Shown here: positions 1 to 8,894 of the stretch, piece by piece
Layout: the number at the start of each line of letters is the position of its first letter
Numbering within the stretch: position 1 is the first letter of the stretch
NCBI GenBank assembly: GCA_903927965.1
Contig: CAIYPA010000463.1
Location: forward strand, 1 to 55,581
Length of the DNA: 55,581 bases
DNA from: an uncultured Bacteroidia bacterium
GTDB lineage: Bacteria; Bacteroidota; Bacteroidia; Bacteroidales; Prolixibacteraceae
Direction of reading: 5' to 3'
Translations under genes and position numbers: made by a program
The notes under the pieces: model-generated
Seen by the model: the letters and a program-made list of their open reading frames with translations, nothing else
Told to the model about the DNA's origin: nothing
Databases searched by the model: none

Positions 1-52
1 TGCCGAAGGGGAATGGTGGGCCAATATGGAAGAGGTTTTTCATCTTGATTAG
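1..52 (+). CDS. C-terminal end of an unidentified protein (partial)
   Basis: Reading from base 2, an open frame gives about 16 residues ending in EEVFHLD and a TAG at 50-52. It is rich in Trp and Glu and looks like a real protein tail, but it is too short to assign to a family. It is cut by the window edge and lies directly before the tandem repeat array. Confidence 0.45.
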   Translation, partial: AEGEWWANMEEVFHLD

Positions 53-55
53 AAG

Positions 56-310
56 TTTCGCGCAAAGCTCGCTTAGAACGCAAAGAAAAAACAATAAAAC
101 CTTTGTGTAACTCTGCGGCCGCTGCGAGACAATAAAAAAACTTTTCGCGCAAAGCTCGCTAAGACCGCAAAGAGAAAAAATAAAACCTTTGCGTAACTCT
201 GCGGTCGCTGCGAGACAATAAAAAAACTTTTCGCGCAAAGCTCGCTAAGATCGCAAAGGGTAAGAATGAAAAAGTCTTTGCGTAACTCTGCGTTCTTTGC
301 GAGACATAAA
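56..310. repeat. Three tandem copies of an 86-87 bp repeat
   Basis: The motif TCGCGCAAAGCTCGCT recurs at 58, 145 and 231, giving periods of 87 and 86 bp. Each unit starts with a GCAAAG-rich half and ends with a CTTTGCG/CTGCG-rich half, so each copy can fold on itself. The units are similar but not identical. This fills the space between the truncated first gene and the URO-D-like gene. An open frame that crosses the array on the minus strand only reflects the repeat and is not called. Confidence 0.85.
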
Positions 311-351
311 AAACTCATTTAATATTCAAGCACATATAAATTCTGGATATC

Positions 352-1515
352 ATGGAAAGAACTGCAAATTGTCTTGCAAAGCTTGAACGTATGAACAAAG
401 CTTTGCGTCACGAAGAACCCGACCGGGTGCCGATAAGCGATTTCTTCTGGGGAAGTTTTGTGAAAAGATGGCGAAGAGACCTCAACCTTCCCGAGTCGGC
501 AGAACCTTACTCCTATTACGACCTCGACTGGATCGTGACCACTCCCAATATGGATCCAATCATACGCCCTTTCGAAACCGTCCGCGAAAATGAAATAGAG
601 GTCGTCGTCAAAACAGGATTTGGTGCCACAATTCGCAAACGTTTTGATTTTCAGATGCCGGAATTCATGACCTTTGAAATTGATACCATTTTAAAACTTC
701 AGTCGTTTCAATTTGACGATGCTTATGACCGTCGCCGTTATTTTGAAGCCGGTGACAATCAGATCGCAGGTGTAGGGGATGGATTTGAGCGGAATTCACC
801 GGCATGGGTCGATTCACTTAAGAACTTATATCCCGATATCCCGGTATATGGGAGCATTATCGAGTGTTCCGAATGTCTCACCCGTTTAATTGGTCAGGAG
901 AATACCTTGTTCTGGATGGGAATGTATCCCGACGAACTGGGGGAATGCATCAACCAAATTGGTCAGTTTTACCTCGATTGTACAAAGGCACAGATTGCCG
1001 CTGCAGATGGATTGCTCGATGGTTTTGTAATCTGGGGCGATGTAGCATTCAAACAAACGATGTTATTTGACCCCGAATATTGGCGGCAATATTTCAAGCC
1101 CTGGGTAAAAGCCATGATCGACGAATGTCACAAACACAAGCTGCCAGTCATTTACCATGGTTGTGGCAATGTAAGCCTGATCTTTGAAGATTTCATAGAG
1201 ATTGGACTTGATGCCTATAATCCATTGGAAGTCAAAGCAAATATGGATGCAGTGAACCTAAAGAAACAATACGGCAACAAAATGGGGTATTGTGGAAACA
1301 ACGATATTCAGGTTTGGGAAACCGGTAACCTTGAATTGATCAGGCGGGATGTGATGCGAAAATTAAACGCCGCAAAAGGAGGTGGTTTCATTTTCCAATC
1401 CGATCATTCTGTTTCCAGCGCAGTTGCAGGGCAAACCTATGATTACATCGTTAAACTGGTTCGCGAGAAAGGGAACTATCCATTGGAGCTGGGCGAATTT
1501 GATCTGGAGATGTAA
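352..1515 (+). CDS. Uroporphyrinogen decarboxylase (URO-D) family protein, probable methyltransferase-type
   Basis: The 387-residue protein resembles the URO-D superfamily of TIM-barrel enzymes, which includes HemE and the corrinoid methyltransferases MtaA/MtbA. The start has the family pattern (ALRHEEPDRVPISDFFWG, about residues 18-35). An H-x-C motif is present in YHGCGN (H269, C271), where MtaA/MtbA bind zinc. A second Cys follows in YCGNND, but the third zinc ligand is not obvious, since that region reads FQSDHS. It is not clearly HemE, because it sits beside a glycan locus rather than heme genes. It probably acts in the cytoplasm; the substrate cannot be read from the sequence. It is 107 bp upstream of the sigma factor gene and on the same strand, so it could be part of the locus or only a neighbour. 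The family call is fairly sure; the reaction is not. Confidence 0.8.
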   Translation: MERTANCLAKLERMNKALRHEEPDRVPISDFFWGSFVKRWRRDLNLPESAEPYSYYDLDWIVTTPNMDPIIRPFETVRENEIEVVVKTGFGATIRKRFDFQMPEFMTFEIDTILKLQSFQFDDAYDRRRYFEAGDNQIAGVGDGFERNSPAWVDSLKNLYPDIPVYGSIIECSECLTRLIGQENTLFWMGMYPDELGECINQIGQFYLDCTKAQIAAADGLLDGFVIWGDVAFKQTMLFDPEYWRQYFKPWVKAMIDECHKHKLPVIYHGCGNVSLIFEDFIEIGLDAYNPLEVKANMDAVNLKKQYGNKMGYCGNNDIQVWETGNLELIRRDVMRKLNAAKGGGFIFQSDHSVSSAVAGQTYDYIVKLVREKGNYPLELGEFDLEM

Positions 1516-1583
1516 TTCTAAAAAACAAAACGGGCAATGTCTAAATTAAATTTTTGAAATCAGTCAATTCACCTTAAAAAAAG

Positions 1584-1591
1584 TACATTTG
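1584..1591 (+). promoter_or_regulatory. Possible -7 element (TACATTTG) for the sigma factor gene
   Basis: TACATTTG matches the Bacteroidota -7 consensus TAnnTTTG and ends 31 bases before the TTG start at 1623. No TTTG is found 19-21 bases upstream (the nearest TTG is 27 bases away), so this is a half-match only. Confidence 0.3.
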
Positions 1592-1622
1592 TTATATTTA
1601 ATGTGTTAAAAATTTGTAATCA

Positions 1623-2204
1623 TTGACTACCGCAAATCCAAATGAGCAGGACTTGGTGAAGGCCCTATCCAAAGGGGAAATCAAGGCTTTTAACGACCTG
1701 TTCCAACTTTATGGAAACAGGATTTACCGGTTTTCAATGGGCTACCTGAAATCCCAATCGGAGGCGGAGGAATTGGTTCAGGATGTATTTCTGAAAATTT
1801 GGGAAAAAAGGGCAGAACTTAAAGATTACCTTTCGTTCAAAGCCTACCTTTTTACAATTGCCTATAATCTGATCAGAAAGCATTTTACAAATAAGGCATT
1901 GATGCACAAATATTTAGAAGGACAGATTATCGATGATCTGGATTTTGACACAACCCAAAATATCGATTATCAATCCACTAAAAAATTAATTGATGCGATT
2001 GTTGACCAATTGCCGCCAAAAAGAAAAACCGTTTTCATCATGAGCCGGTTTGAAGGTTTCACAGTAAATGAAATCGCAAAAGAGCTGGGAACCAGTCCTA
2101 AAACAGTTGAAAACCAATTGGGTGAAGCCTTAAAGTTCGTCAGGGAACATCTCAAATCGGCTAGAATTGCCGTACTTATCTTTTTTATCTTGTTTTGTTC
2201 CTGA
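1623..2204 (+). CDS. ECF RNA polymerase sigma factor (FecI-like)
   Basis: This 193-residue protein has the two domains of an ECF sigma-70 factor. Region 2 is at about residues 22-90 (AEELVQDVFLKIWEKR, -10 recognition and core binding). Region 4 is at about residues 122-176 with a helix-turn-helix (FTVNEIAKELGTSPKTVENQ). It ends with a short hydrophobic tail, common in the Bacteroidetes subfamily. The start is TTG at 1623; no ATG gives a full region 2, so TTG is kept. The next gene encodes a FecR-type anti-sigma factor, followed by SusC and SusD, the usual cell-surface signalling set. It likely directs transcription of the SusCD locus when the transporter senses its glycan. The family is certain; the target promoters are inferred. 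Confidence 0.92.
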   Translation: MTTANPNEQDLVKALSKGEIKAFNDLFQLYGNRIYRFSMGYLKSQSEAEELVQDVFLKIWEKRAELKDYLSFKAYLFTIAYNLIRKHFTNKALMHKYLEGQIIDDLDFDTTQNIDYQSTKKLIDAIVDQLPPKRKTVFIMSRFEGFTVNEIAKELGTSPKTVENQLGEALKFVREHLKSARIAVLIFFILFCS

Positions 2205-2412
2205 TCTCCCTTTAAGACCAATCTACTATCATTCAATTGGTTAAATACAATCCTTTCGATTTCTTGACCTCTCTGCAATTTTATTTGAAAATAGTTCCAC
2301 TTCGAATAGGGGTTATTTGAGCTTTGCGGATATTACCTGTATTGAATAAGACTAAAACAAGACGCACGAAAGCGTTTAATTCAGTATTACAATAAAAAAC
2401 ACAAAAGCTTTC

Positions 2413-3441
2413 ATGTCCAATATCGACAAAAACAGAATTGATAACTACTATAAATCAGGCTATTCCCCCGATGAAGAGAAATATCTTGGTCACCTTTTTA
2501 CAGACGATTCCAATCAGCATGAATTGATAGAAGTCCTTAAAGAACAATGGAACAGCACTTTAAATGAAGATCAGGATTCGCGCTCATTGGATCATATTCT
2601 CCACAAACTCAATTATCGGATCAACTCACATGAATCCGTTAAAACTGATACTACCGTAATAAAATTGGTAAAATGGTACGCGCGGATTGCAGCAGTCCTA
2701 TTGCTTCCACTCCTGGTTTATACTGGAATTACAGAGTTTAAACCTGGCAATTTACAACAAGTGGAAGGTTTGGCCGAGATAACAGCTCCCCTTGGTGCCA
2801 GGATCAAATTCACCCTTCCCGATGGTTCTTTTGGCTGGCTCAACAGTGGATCTACCATGAAATATGCACTGAATTTCAACAAGATACGAGAAGTTCAGTT
2901 AACCGGGGAAGCTTTTTTTGATGTAAGGCATAAGGATGATTCCAGATTTGTGGTAAAAACCGATCAAATCAATGTGGAAGTAAAAGGGACCCGATTCAAT
3001 GTTGCTGCTTTTCAGGGTGAATCAGAAACCAGTGTAACACTTGAAAAAGGAAGTGTAATTCTTACTGGAGAAAAACTTTCCTTGCCAATTGAAATGAAAC
3101 CAAATGAACGGGTTGAATACAACAAAGACAATCAGTTTGTCAAAAAAGAAGTAGTATCAGCCCCGATTTTTTCGGCCTGGAAGGAAGGCAAACTGATGTT
3201 ACGAAATGCCTCTGTCGAAGAATTGGCCAAACAATTGAGCAGGTGGTACAATGTTGATGTTGTTATCGAAAACTCCAAAAATATTGACATTCGCTATAGG
3301 GCAACATTTGAGGACGAGAATTTAAAGGAAGTCCTCCGGCTTTTAAAAATAACATCCCATCTTGATTATAAAATCGAAGAGCGGACAAAAAAACCGGACA
3401 GTACCTTTACAAAACAACAAATCACGTTAAAAATACTATAA
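2413..3441 (+). CDS. FecR-family anti-sigma factor with DUF4974 domain
   Basis: The 342-residue inner-membrane protein has a cytoplasmic N-terminal part (residues 1-85) that should hold the sigma factor. One membrane helix follows at about 88-106 (ARIAAVLLLPLLVYTGI), then a periplasmic FecR domain at about 124-218 (LPDGSFGWLNSGS, LTGEAFFDV, VKGTRFNVAAF). A C-terminal DUF4974 domain is at about 260-325 (SVEELAKQLSRWYNVDV). In such systems the periplasmic part is contacted by the STN domain of the SusC partner, which this SusC has. It is separated by 208 bp from the sigma gene and by 137 bp from SusC, all on one strand. Confidence 0.93.
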   Translation: MSNIDKNRIDNYYKSGYSPDEEKYLGHLFTDDSNQHELIEVLKEQWNSTLNEDQDSRSLDHILHKLNYRINSHESVKTDTTVIKLVKWYARIAAVLLLPLLVYTGITEFKPGNLQQVEGLAEITAPLGARIKFTLPDGSFGWLNSGSTMKYALNFNKIREVQLTGEAFFDVRHKDDSRFVVKTDQINVEVKGTRFNVAAFQGESETSVTLEKGSVILTGEKLSLPIEMKPNERVEYNKDNQFVKKEVVSAPIFSAWKEGKLMLRNASVEELAKQLSRWYNVDVVIENSKNIDIRYRATFEDENLKEVLRLLKITSHLDYKIEERTKKPDSTFTKQQITLKIL

Positions 3442-3578
3442 TTAACATTATCAACTAATTAACAAATATTGCCTATGGAAGAAATTTTGGTTAAAAAATA
3501 ACAGGAAAGCGTTGGCCCGCCTCCCTGTTGTAATTAGCAGTACTAAAAAAATAATAAATCCACTAACAGTTCAAAAGT

Positions 3579-6500
3579 ATGAATAAAAATTTTAAAACAG
3601 GGGATAGCTATGCCCCGTTACTAACAAAACTTTTTCGAATTATGCGATTAATGATCTTATTGCTTGTTCTTGGAATTAACAGTCTGTCGGCTGTTACAAG
3701 CTATTCGCAATCGACCAAAATAACATTGAAAACATCAGATTCAAGGGTTGAAGATGTCCTCAATCAGATTGAAGAAAAGAGTGAGTTTTACTTTCTCTTC
3801 AACCAGAAACTGATCGATATCAACCGTAAAGTATCATTGGATGTAAAGGATGAGAAAATATCTTCCATTCTGGATAACGTGTTTGCGGGGACAGATGTAA
3901 AGTATCAGGTGATCGACCGCCAGATTATACTAACGACAAGTAGCTCAACCCAAACACAACAAGCCAATACAAAAAGAGTTACAGGGAAGGTTACTGACTC
4001 CTCCGGTGGTTCCTTGCCCGGCGTTTCGGTCGTCGTCAAAGGAACCACAAATGGTGTGATCACAGGAATCGACGGTACCTTCTCCCTTTCCAATATTGCC
4101 GAAAATGCAATCGTTCAATTTTCATTTGTAGGGATGAAAACGCAGGAAGTAGCAGTATCAGGGAAATCCTCAATTAACATTGTTTTAGAAGAGGAAACAA
4201 TTGGATTAGAGGAAGTTGTAGCCATTGGTTATGGCACTGTCAAGAAGGTTGACATGACCGGTGCGATTGCCTCGGTAAAGGGCGAAACGATCTCAAAACG
4301 CGAGACGACCCAGCTTTCATCTGCCCTTCAGGGAACCACTTCAGGGGTAATGGTGACAAGGAGCAACAGTGCGCCAGGTGCTGGTGCCACCATCCGAATC
4401 CGTGGTATTACCACCATTGGAACCAATGACCCGTTGATCATTGTGGACGGTATTCCGGTTGGCGGAATGGACGATGTAAATGCGAAAGATGTTGAATCAA
4501 TGTCCGTTTTAAAGGATGCTGCTGCAGCTTCAATCTATGGATCCAGGGCAGCAGCCGGAGTTATTTTGATAACAACCAAGCGTGGAAAGACCGGGACATC
4601 CAACATTAGTTACAATTACGAATATGGCATTGAGAAGGCAACACAAATGCCTACCTACACCAATGCGGTAAAGTATATGCAATATGCCAACGAGCAGAAG
4701 TGGAACGACAACAACAATGTAGGTTCTGTATATCCGGTATTTGCACAAGACTACATCACCAATTATCCAACCAACAACGCTTCCAATCCTGATCTTTATC
4801 CAGATACAGATTGGAATGCAATGATCTGGAAAAAGAATGCCATTCGTAAATCCCATTCCCTAACATTTAATTCAGGGACAAAAAGCCTTCAGACCAACGC
4901 TTCATTTACCCTCGATGATGTTGATGGACTCTATGCTTTAAAAAGCTACAAGCGTATGACAGCCAGGGTCAACAATGATGTGACGATCAATAAATATTTG
5001 TCGGCCACCATTGACCTGAGCATTAAACGGGTGGAGTCAAGTTCTCCAACGGTCGAAGCAAATGCCAATTCCCAGAAACCTGGACCAATCTATGCCGCTC
5101 TTTGGGCCGATGGACGGGTTGCCGCAGGTAAGGCTGGCGACAACAGGTATGGGCAACTCGTTTATGGAGGGGTCAATAAAGGGTGGAACAACCAACTATC
5201 AGGTAAGATCTCTCTGGATCTGAAACCTTTTGAAGGTCTAAAACTATCAGCTATCTTTTCCCCAACATTCAATTACGACAAAAGCAAGAATTTTACCAAA
5301 GCCGTTCCCTATACAAATTACAACGATCCAAATACACTCGTCGGATATTTAGGAGGTGTTACAACCACTTCATTGAATGAGGGAAGGAATGACGGGTATT
5401 TCCACACAACACAATTCATCGCCAATTATACCAGGAGTCTGGGCAAGCACAATCTCAACCTAATGGCGGGGTATGAAAATTACTACCAGACCTATGAGAA
5501 CCTGGGGGCTTCTCGCGATGCTTATGAACTGACGAATTATCCATACCTTGATGCAGGTCCACTTACGTTGCGCGGCAACAGTGGCTCAGCCTGGGAATAC
5601 GCCTATCGTTCCTTCTTTGGCCGTGCGATGTACAATTTTGCCAATAAATATTATTTACAAGCAAACATCCGCAGGGACGGTTCATCACGATTCGATCCGA
5701 AGTACCGTTGGGGAGTCTTCCCATCCTTTTCTGCAGGTTGGGTGCTCTCGAACGAAAATTTCATGAAAAAAGTCCCTGTTGTCTCCTATCTCAAATTGAG
5801 GGCATCCTGGGGCGCACTGGGCAATGAGCGGATCGGCAATTATCCTTACCAGGCAGCCATCAGCTTTGGAAGTACGCCACTTTATATGGCAGGAGTCGCA
5901 TCAGCCGCAACAACAGCAGCGCAAACCCAATACGCCATTCCCAATATTTCATGGGAAAAAACCGAAACATCCGATATCGGATTGGATGTCAACTTCCTAA
6001 ACAATAAGCTCCAAATTACTGGTGATTATTATTTGAAGACAACCAAGGACATGTTACTGGCTTTACAGATTCCACCTTCCCTTGGTTTTGACAATCCAAA
6101 CCAGAATACCGGTAAAATGGATACCAAAGGTTGGGATTTTGAAGTAACCTGGAATGATAAAATTGGGGAAGTTGGTTACTCCGCATCGTTCAACCTATCA
6201 GATTTTAAATCAAAAATGGGAGACCTTGGCGGCACCGAGTTTATTGGGGACCAGATTAAGGTCAAAGGAAGTGAATTCAATGAGTGGTATGGTTACAAGT
6301 CACTTGGACTTTTTCAGGATGCTACCGATGTTGCAGCTTCTGCCAAACTTTATGCCAATTCAAAACCGGGAGATATCAAATACGAGGATATCAGCGGACC
6401 AAATGGCGTACCTGATGGTTTGATCTCAGCTCAATACGACCGTGTCCGTCTTGGGGGATCCTTGCCCAGATACATGTATGGAGGCAATTTCACTGTTGAT

Positions 6501-6953
6501 TACAAAAATTTCGATCTTGGCGTGGTATTTCAGGGCGTGGGTAAACAAAATGCAAGGGTATTTGCAACTGCGGTCAGGCCATTGAACGTTGCCTGGACAG
6601 CAGTGCCCACTATCATCGAAGGGAAATTCTGGAGCAACAACAATACGACAGAACAAAATCTTGCAGCCATTTATCCAAGGTTAAGCGAAAATGCAGCCGG
6701 TGCAAACAACTATGTAATGTCGGATTTCTGGATGTTCAACGGATCCTACTTCAGGTTAAAGAACATCACACTGGGTTATACAATTCCATCTTTATTGACG
6801 GAAAAAGTTAAACTTCAAAACGTAAGGGTCTATTCCACCATCTCCGATGCATTCTGTCTCAGTCATTATCCAAAGGGTTGGGACCCTGAGGTTTCAGAAT
6901 CAGGTTATCCCATTACCATGACCTTCATTTTTGGTGTATCTGTTAAATTTTAA
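3579..6953 (+). CDS. SusC/RagA-family TonB-dependent outer-membrane transporter with STN domain
   Basis: The 1124-residue protein has a signal peptide with its hydrophobic core at about residues 22-40. It is followed by an STN signalling domain at about 46-118 (EDVLNQIEEKSEFYF, VSLDVKDEKISSIL), a carboxypeptidase-like regulatory domain at about 133-205 (VTGKVTDSSGGSLPGVSVVV) and the SusC-type junction EEVVAIGYGT at 211-220. The plug (DPLIIVDGIPV, AASIYGSRAAAGVILITTK) and a beta-barrel ending in GVSVKF come next. The final Phe is typical of outer-membrane barrels. With SusD, 12 bp downstream, it should form a lidded importer for oligosaccharides powered by TonB. The STN domain, absent from simple SusC proteins, fits the upstream sigma/FecR pair. 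The substrate may be fucosylated, judging from the fucosidase downstream; this is inference. Confidence 0.96.
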   Translation: MNKNFKTGDSYAPLLTKLFRIMRLMILLLVLGINSLSAVTSYSQSTKITLKTSDSRVEDVLNQIEEKSEFYFLFNQKLIDINRKVSLDVKDEKISSILDNVFAGTDVKYQVIDRQIILTTSSSTQTQQANTKRVTGKVTDSSGGSLPGVSVVVKGTTNGVITGIDGTFSLSNIAENAIVQFSFVGMKTQEVAVSGKSSINIVLEEETIGLEEVVAIGYGTVKKVDMTGAIASVKGETISKRETTQLSSALQGTTSGVMVTRSNSAPGAGATIRIRGITTIGTNDPLIIVDGIPVGGMDDVNAKDVESMSVLKDAAAASIYGSRAAAGVILITTKRGKTGTSNISYNYEYGIEKATQMPTYTNAVKYMQYANEQKWNDNNNVGSVYPVFAQDYITNYPTNNASNPDLYPDTDWNAMIWKKNAIRKSHSLTFNSGTKSLQTNASFTLDDVDGLYALKSYKRMTARVNNDVTINKYLSATIDLSIKRVESSSPTVEANANSQKPGPIYAALWADGRVAAGKAGDNRYGQLVYGGVNKGWNNQLSGKISLDLKPFEGLKLSAIFSPTFNYDKSKNFTKAVPYTNYNDPNTLVGYLGGVTTTSLNEGRNDGYFHTTQFIANYTRSLGKHNLNLMAGYENYYQTYENLGASRDAYELTNYPYLDAGPLTLRGNSGSAWEYAYRSFFGRAMYNFANKYYLQANIRRDGSSRFDPKYRWGVFPSFSAGWVLSNENFMKKVPVVSYLKLRASWGALGNERIGNYPYQAAISFGSTPLYMAGVASAATTAAQTQYAIPNISWEKTETSDIGLDVNFLNNKLQITGDYYLKTTKDMLLALQIPPSLGFDNPNQNTGKMDTKGWDFEVTWNDKIGEVGYSASFNLSDFKSKMGDLGGTEFIGDQIKVKGSEFNEWYGYKSLGLFQDATDVAASAKLYANSKPGDIKYEDISGPNGVPDGLISAQYDRVRLGGSLPRYMYGGNFTVDYKNFDLGVVFQGVGKQNARVFATAVRPLNVAWTAVPTIIEGKFWSNNNTTEQNLAAIYPRLSENAAGANNYVMSDFWMFNGSYFRLKNITLGYTIPSLLTEKVKLQNVRVYSTISDAFCLSHYPKGWDPEVSESGYPITMTFIFGVSVKF

Positions 6954-6965
6954 AAAGCTAAAGCG

Positions 6966-8660
6966 ATGAAAAATAGAATAATAGCATCACTATTCTTAAG
7001 TCTGTTCGTTGTAACAGCATGTTCAAAACTGGACCTTAACCCACTTTCATCCGGATCCAGTACCAGTTGGTACAGCAATGAAACAGAGATAACGATGGCC
7101 CTGAACGATTGTTACAGGGAAGTTTTCTGGTTCAAGGACAATGATTTCAACACCGATGATCAGATTCAGAGGGCATTGCAGAGCGAAGTAACCGGAAATA
7201 CGATTACCGGCCAATCAGGGACTGTTACAAATCTTTGGTTAAATTCTTACAAGTCGATTTCAAGGACAAATACAATCCTGGCAAGTTTGCCACGTGCGGT
7301 TGGTTCAATTTCGGCGGCCAAGCTTGACCAGTATGCTGGAGAGGCCCATTTTATAAGGGCTTGCAGGTACAGTGACCTGATTACCCATTTTGGTGACGTC
7401 ATCTATACGACACGGGTACTGCCTCTGGATTCAGCTTTCCTCGTTGGCCGGACTAGTAAAACTGTGATTCTCAAAGGCATTTATGATGATTTTGATTTTG
7501 CAGCGGGTAAATTGCCAACTACATATCCAGCAGCAGCCATGCAAAGGGCTACAAAAGGTGCCGCACTTGCCATGAAGGCACGTATTGCCCTGTATATGGG
7601 CGATTTCGCAACGGCACGTGATGCTGCAAAAGCATGTATCGACCTTGGAGTTTACAAACTTGCCAGTGATTGGAGCACTTACTTCCTGGCCTCCACCAAA
7701 AATTCAATCGAGTCGATTTTCTTAATGCCAAGATCAGTCGCATTGAACTCCATTTTCGATTCCTACTTTGTTCAGCAAACCCTTACCAGGAATGCAGGTG
7801 GCTATGGTAACCAGAATCCTTCATGGGACCTTTTCTGCTCCTACCTTTGCAAGGATGGCTTGACAATAGACAAATCACCGCTTTACGATCCAAGGAACCC
7901 CTTTAAAAATCGTGATCCGCGACTTACAAAAACCATTGTTGAATTTGGTGTGCCCCACCTTGGCTTCATTTATCAGCCTCATCCTGATAGTATAAAGGTT
8001 CTGAACCTGAATTCAGGTAAGCTCGTCACCAACAACGATACCCGGACCAATACACAATATGCTTCCTACACAGGTCTAACCTTTAAAAAAGGTGTTGACG
8101 CGAGTTGGATTACCTTAAAAATTGATCCGGACAATGTGATCATCAGGTACGCCGATGTTTTGTTGATCTACGCCGAGGCCAAGATTGAACTGAATTCGAT
8201 CGATCAGACTGTATTCGATGCAATGAACATGGTCCGCGCAAGGGCATATGGGGTCGATAAGTCTGCAATTAGTTCTTATCCGGTAATTTCTGAAACCGAC
8301 CAATCAAAATTGAGAAGAATCCTTCGTTCAGAACGACGCATGGAATTTGCAGCCGAAAACCTCCGTTATATGGACCTGATCCGTTGGAGAATCGCTGAAA
8401 TTGTTTTGAACAAGGCGAGTTATGGGATGTTGGATCCAGTTGACCTGAGGGCTAAAATTATCAGCAAAGGACTCTGGTTTTTCCATGGAATCCCGGCCTT
8501 TGACAATCAGGATATACCCGATTTTTCTGCATGGTACACAGCAGGCATGATCAAATTACTGACACCCAAAACATTCGATAAAAACAGGCAGTACTTGTGG
8601 CCATTGCCTACTACCGAACTTCTGGGAAATAAAAACCTTACTCAGAATCCGGGTTATTAA
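6966..8660 (+). CDS. SusD/RagB-family surface glycan-binding lipoprotein
   Basis: The 564-residue lipoprotein has a lipobox VTAC with Cys19 after a short hydrophobic signal. The N-terminal SusD-like region (ALNDCYREVFWF, GEAHFIRACRYSDLITHFGDV) holds the TPR-like helices. The C-terminal region has the usual RYADVLLIYAEAKIELN, LRRILRSERRMEFAAENLRYMDLIRWR and a final LTQNPGY. It forms the lid of the SusC barrel on the cell surface. The start is 12 bp after the SusC stop, so the two are co-transcribed and probably translated together. A 12-bp perfect stem-loop lies 42 bp downstream. Confidence 0.96.
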   Translation: MKNRIIASLFLSLFVVTACSKLDLNPLSSGSSTSWYSNETEITMALNDCYREVFWFKDNDFNTDDQIQRALQSEVTGNTITGQSGTVTNLWLNSYKSISRTNTILASLPRAVGSISAAKLDQYAGEAHFIRACRYSDLITHFGDVIYTTRVLPLDSAFLVGRTSKTVILKGIYDDFDFAAGKLPTTYPAAAMQRATKGAALAMKARIALYMGDFATARDAAKACIDLGVYKLASDWSTYFLASTKNSIESIFLMPRSVALNSIFDSYFVQQTLTRNAGGYGNQNPSWDLFCSYLCKDGLTIDKSPLYDPRNPFKNRDPRLTKTIVEFGVPHLGFIYQPHPDSIKVLNLNSGKLVTNNDTRTNTQYASYTGLTFKKGVDASWITLKIDPDNVIIRYADVLLIYAEAKIELNSIDQTVFDAMNMVRARAYGVDKSAISSYPVISETDQSKLRRILRSERRMEFAAENLRYMDLIRWRIAEIVLNKASYGMLDPVDLRAKIISKGLWFFHGIPAFDNQDIPDFSAWYTAGMIKLLTPKTFDKNRQYLWPLPTTELLGNKNLTQNPGY

Positions 8661-8702
8661 TCCGCATCAAAAACTCTATTATAATCATTTTAGAGATCAT
8701 TT

Positions 8703-8737
8703 ACAGAAAGCGCAGTTGTCCAATTTGCGCTTTCTGT
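8703..8737 (+). terminator. Perfect 12-bp stem-loop after the SusD gene
   Basis: ACAGAAAGCGCA (8703-8714) is the exact reverse complement of TGCGCTTTCTGT (8726-8737), with an 11-nt loop. No T-run follows on the plus strand, so it may be a weak terminator, a processing site or an mRNA 3'-end stabiliser that separates SusCD levels from the genes below. Confidence 0.6.
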
Positions 8738-8763
8738 TCAAATAAAAACGAGAAATCCAATAT

Positions 8764-8807
8764 TTGTTTGATTGTGGAATACAATATTGTATGATTGAAT
8801 CAAACAA
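8764..8807. promoter_or_regulatory. 44-bp nested palindrome upstream of the 822-residue gene (possible operator)
   Basis: TTGTTTGATT (8764-8773) is the exact reverse complement of AATCAAACAA (8798-8807). Between them ATACAATATTGTAT (8779-8792) is a perfect 14-bp palindrome on the same centre (8785/8786). Only the five-base spacers between the arms do not match. It ends 87 bp before the ATG at 8895. A double-dyad binding site or an RNA hairpin are both possible. Confidence 0.45.
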
Positions 8808-8894
8808 TAATATATCTTCATCGTACAGAAAATAAGAAAAATATCTGGTAAGAAGTTTAATGAAATCCAATATTGTCCATCTATATTTAAACAA

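Noticed and set aside
73-318. 81-codon open frame on the minus strand in the left-edge repeats
   Set aside because: It is three repeats of the same tandem unit translated; no family features and no promoter.
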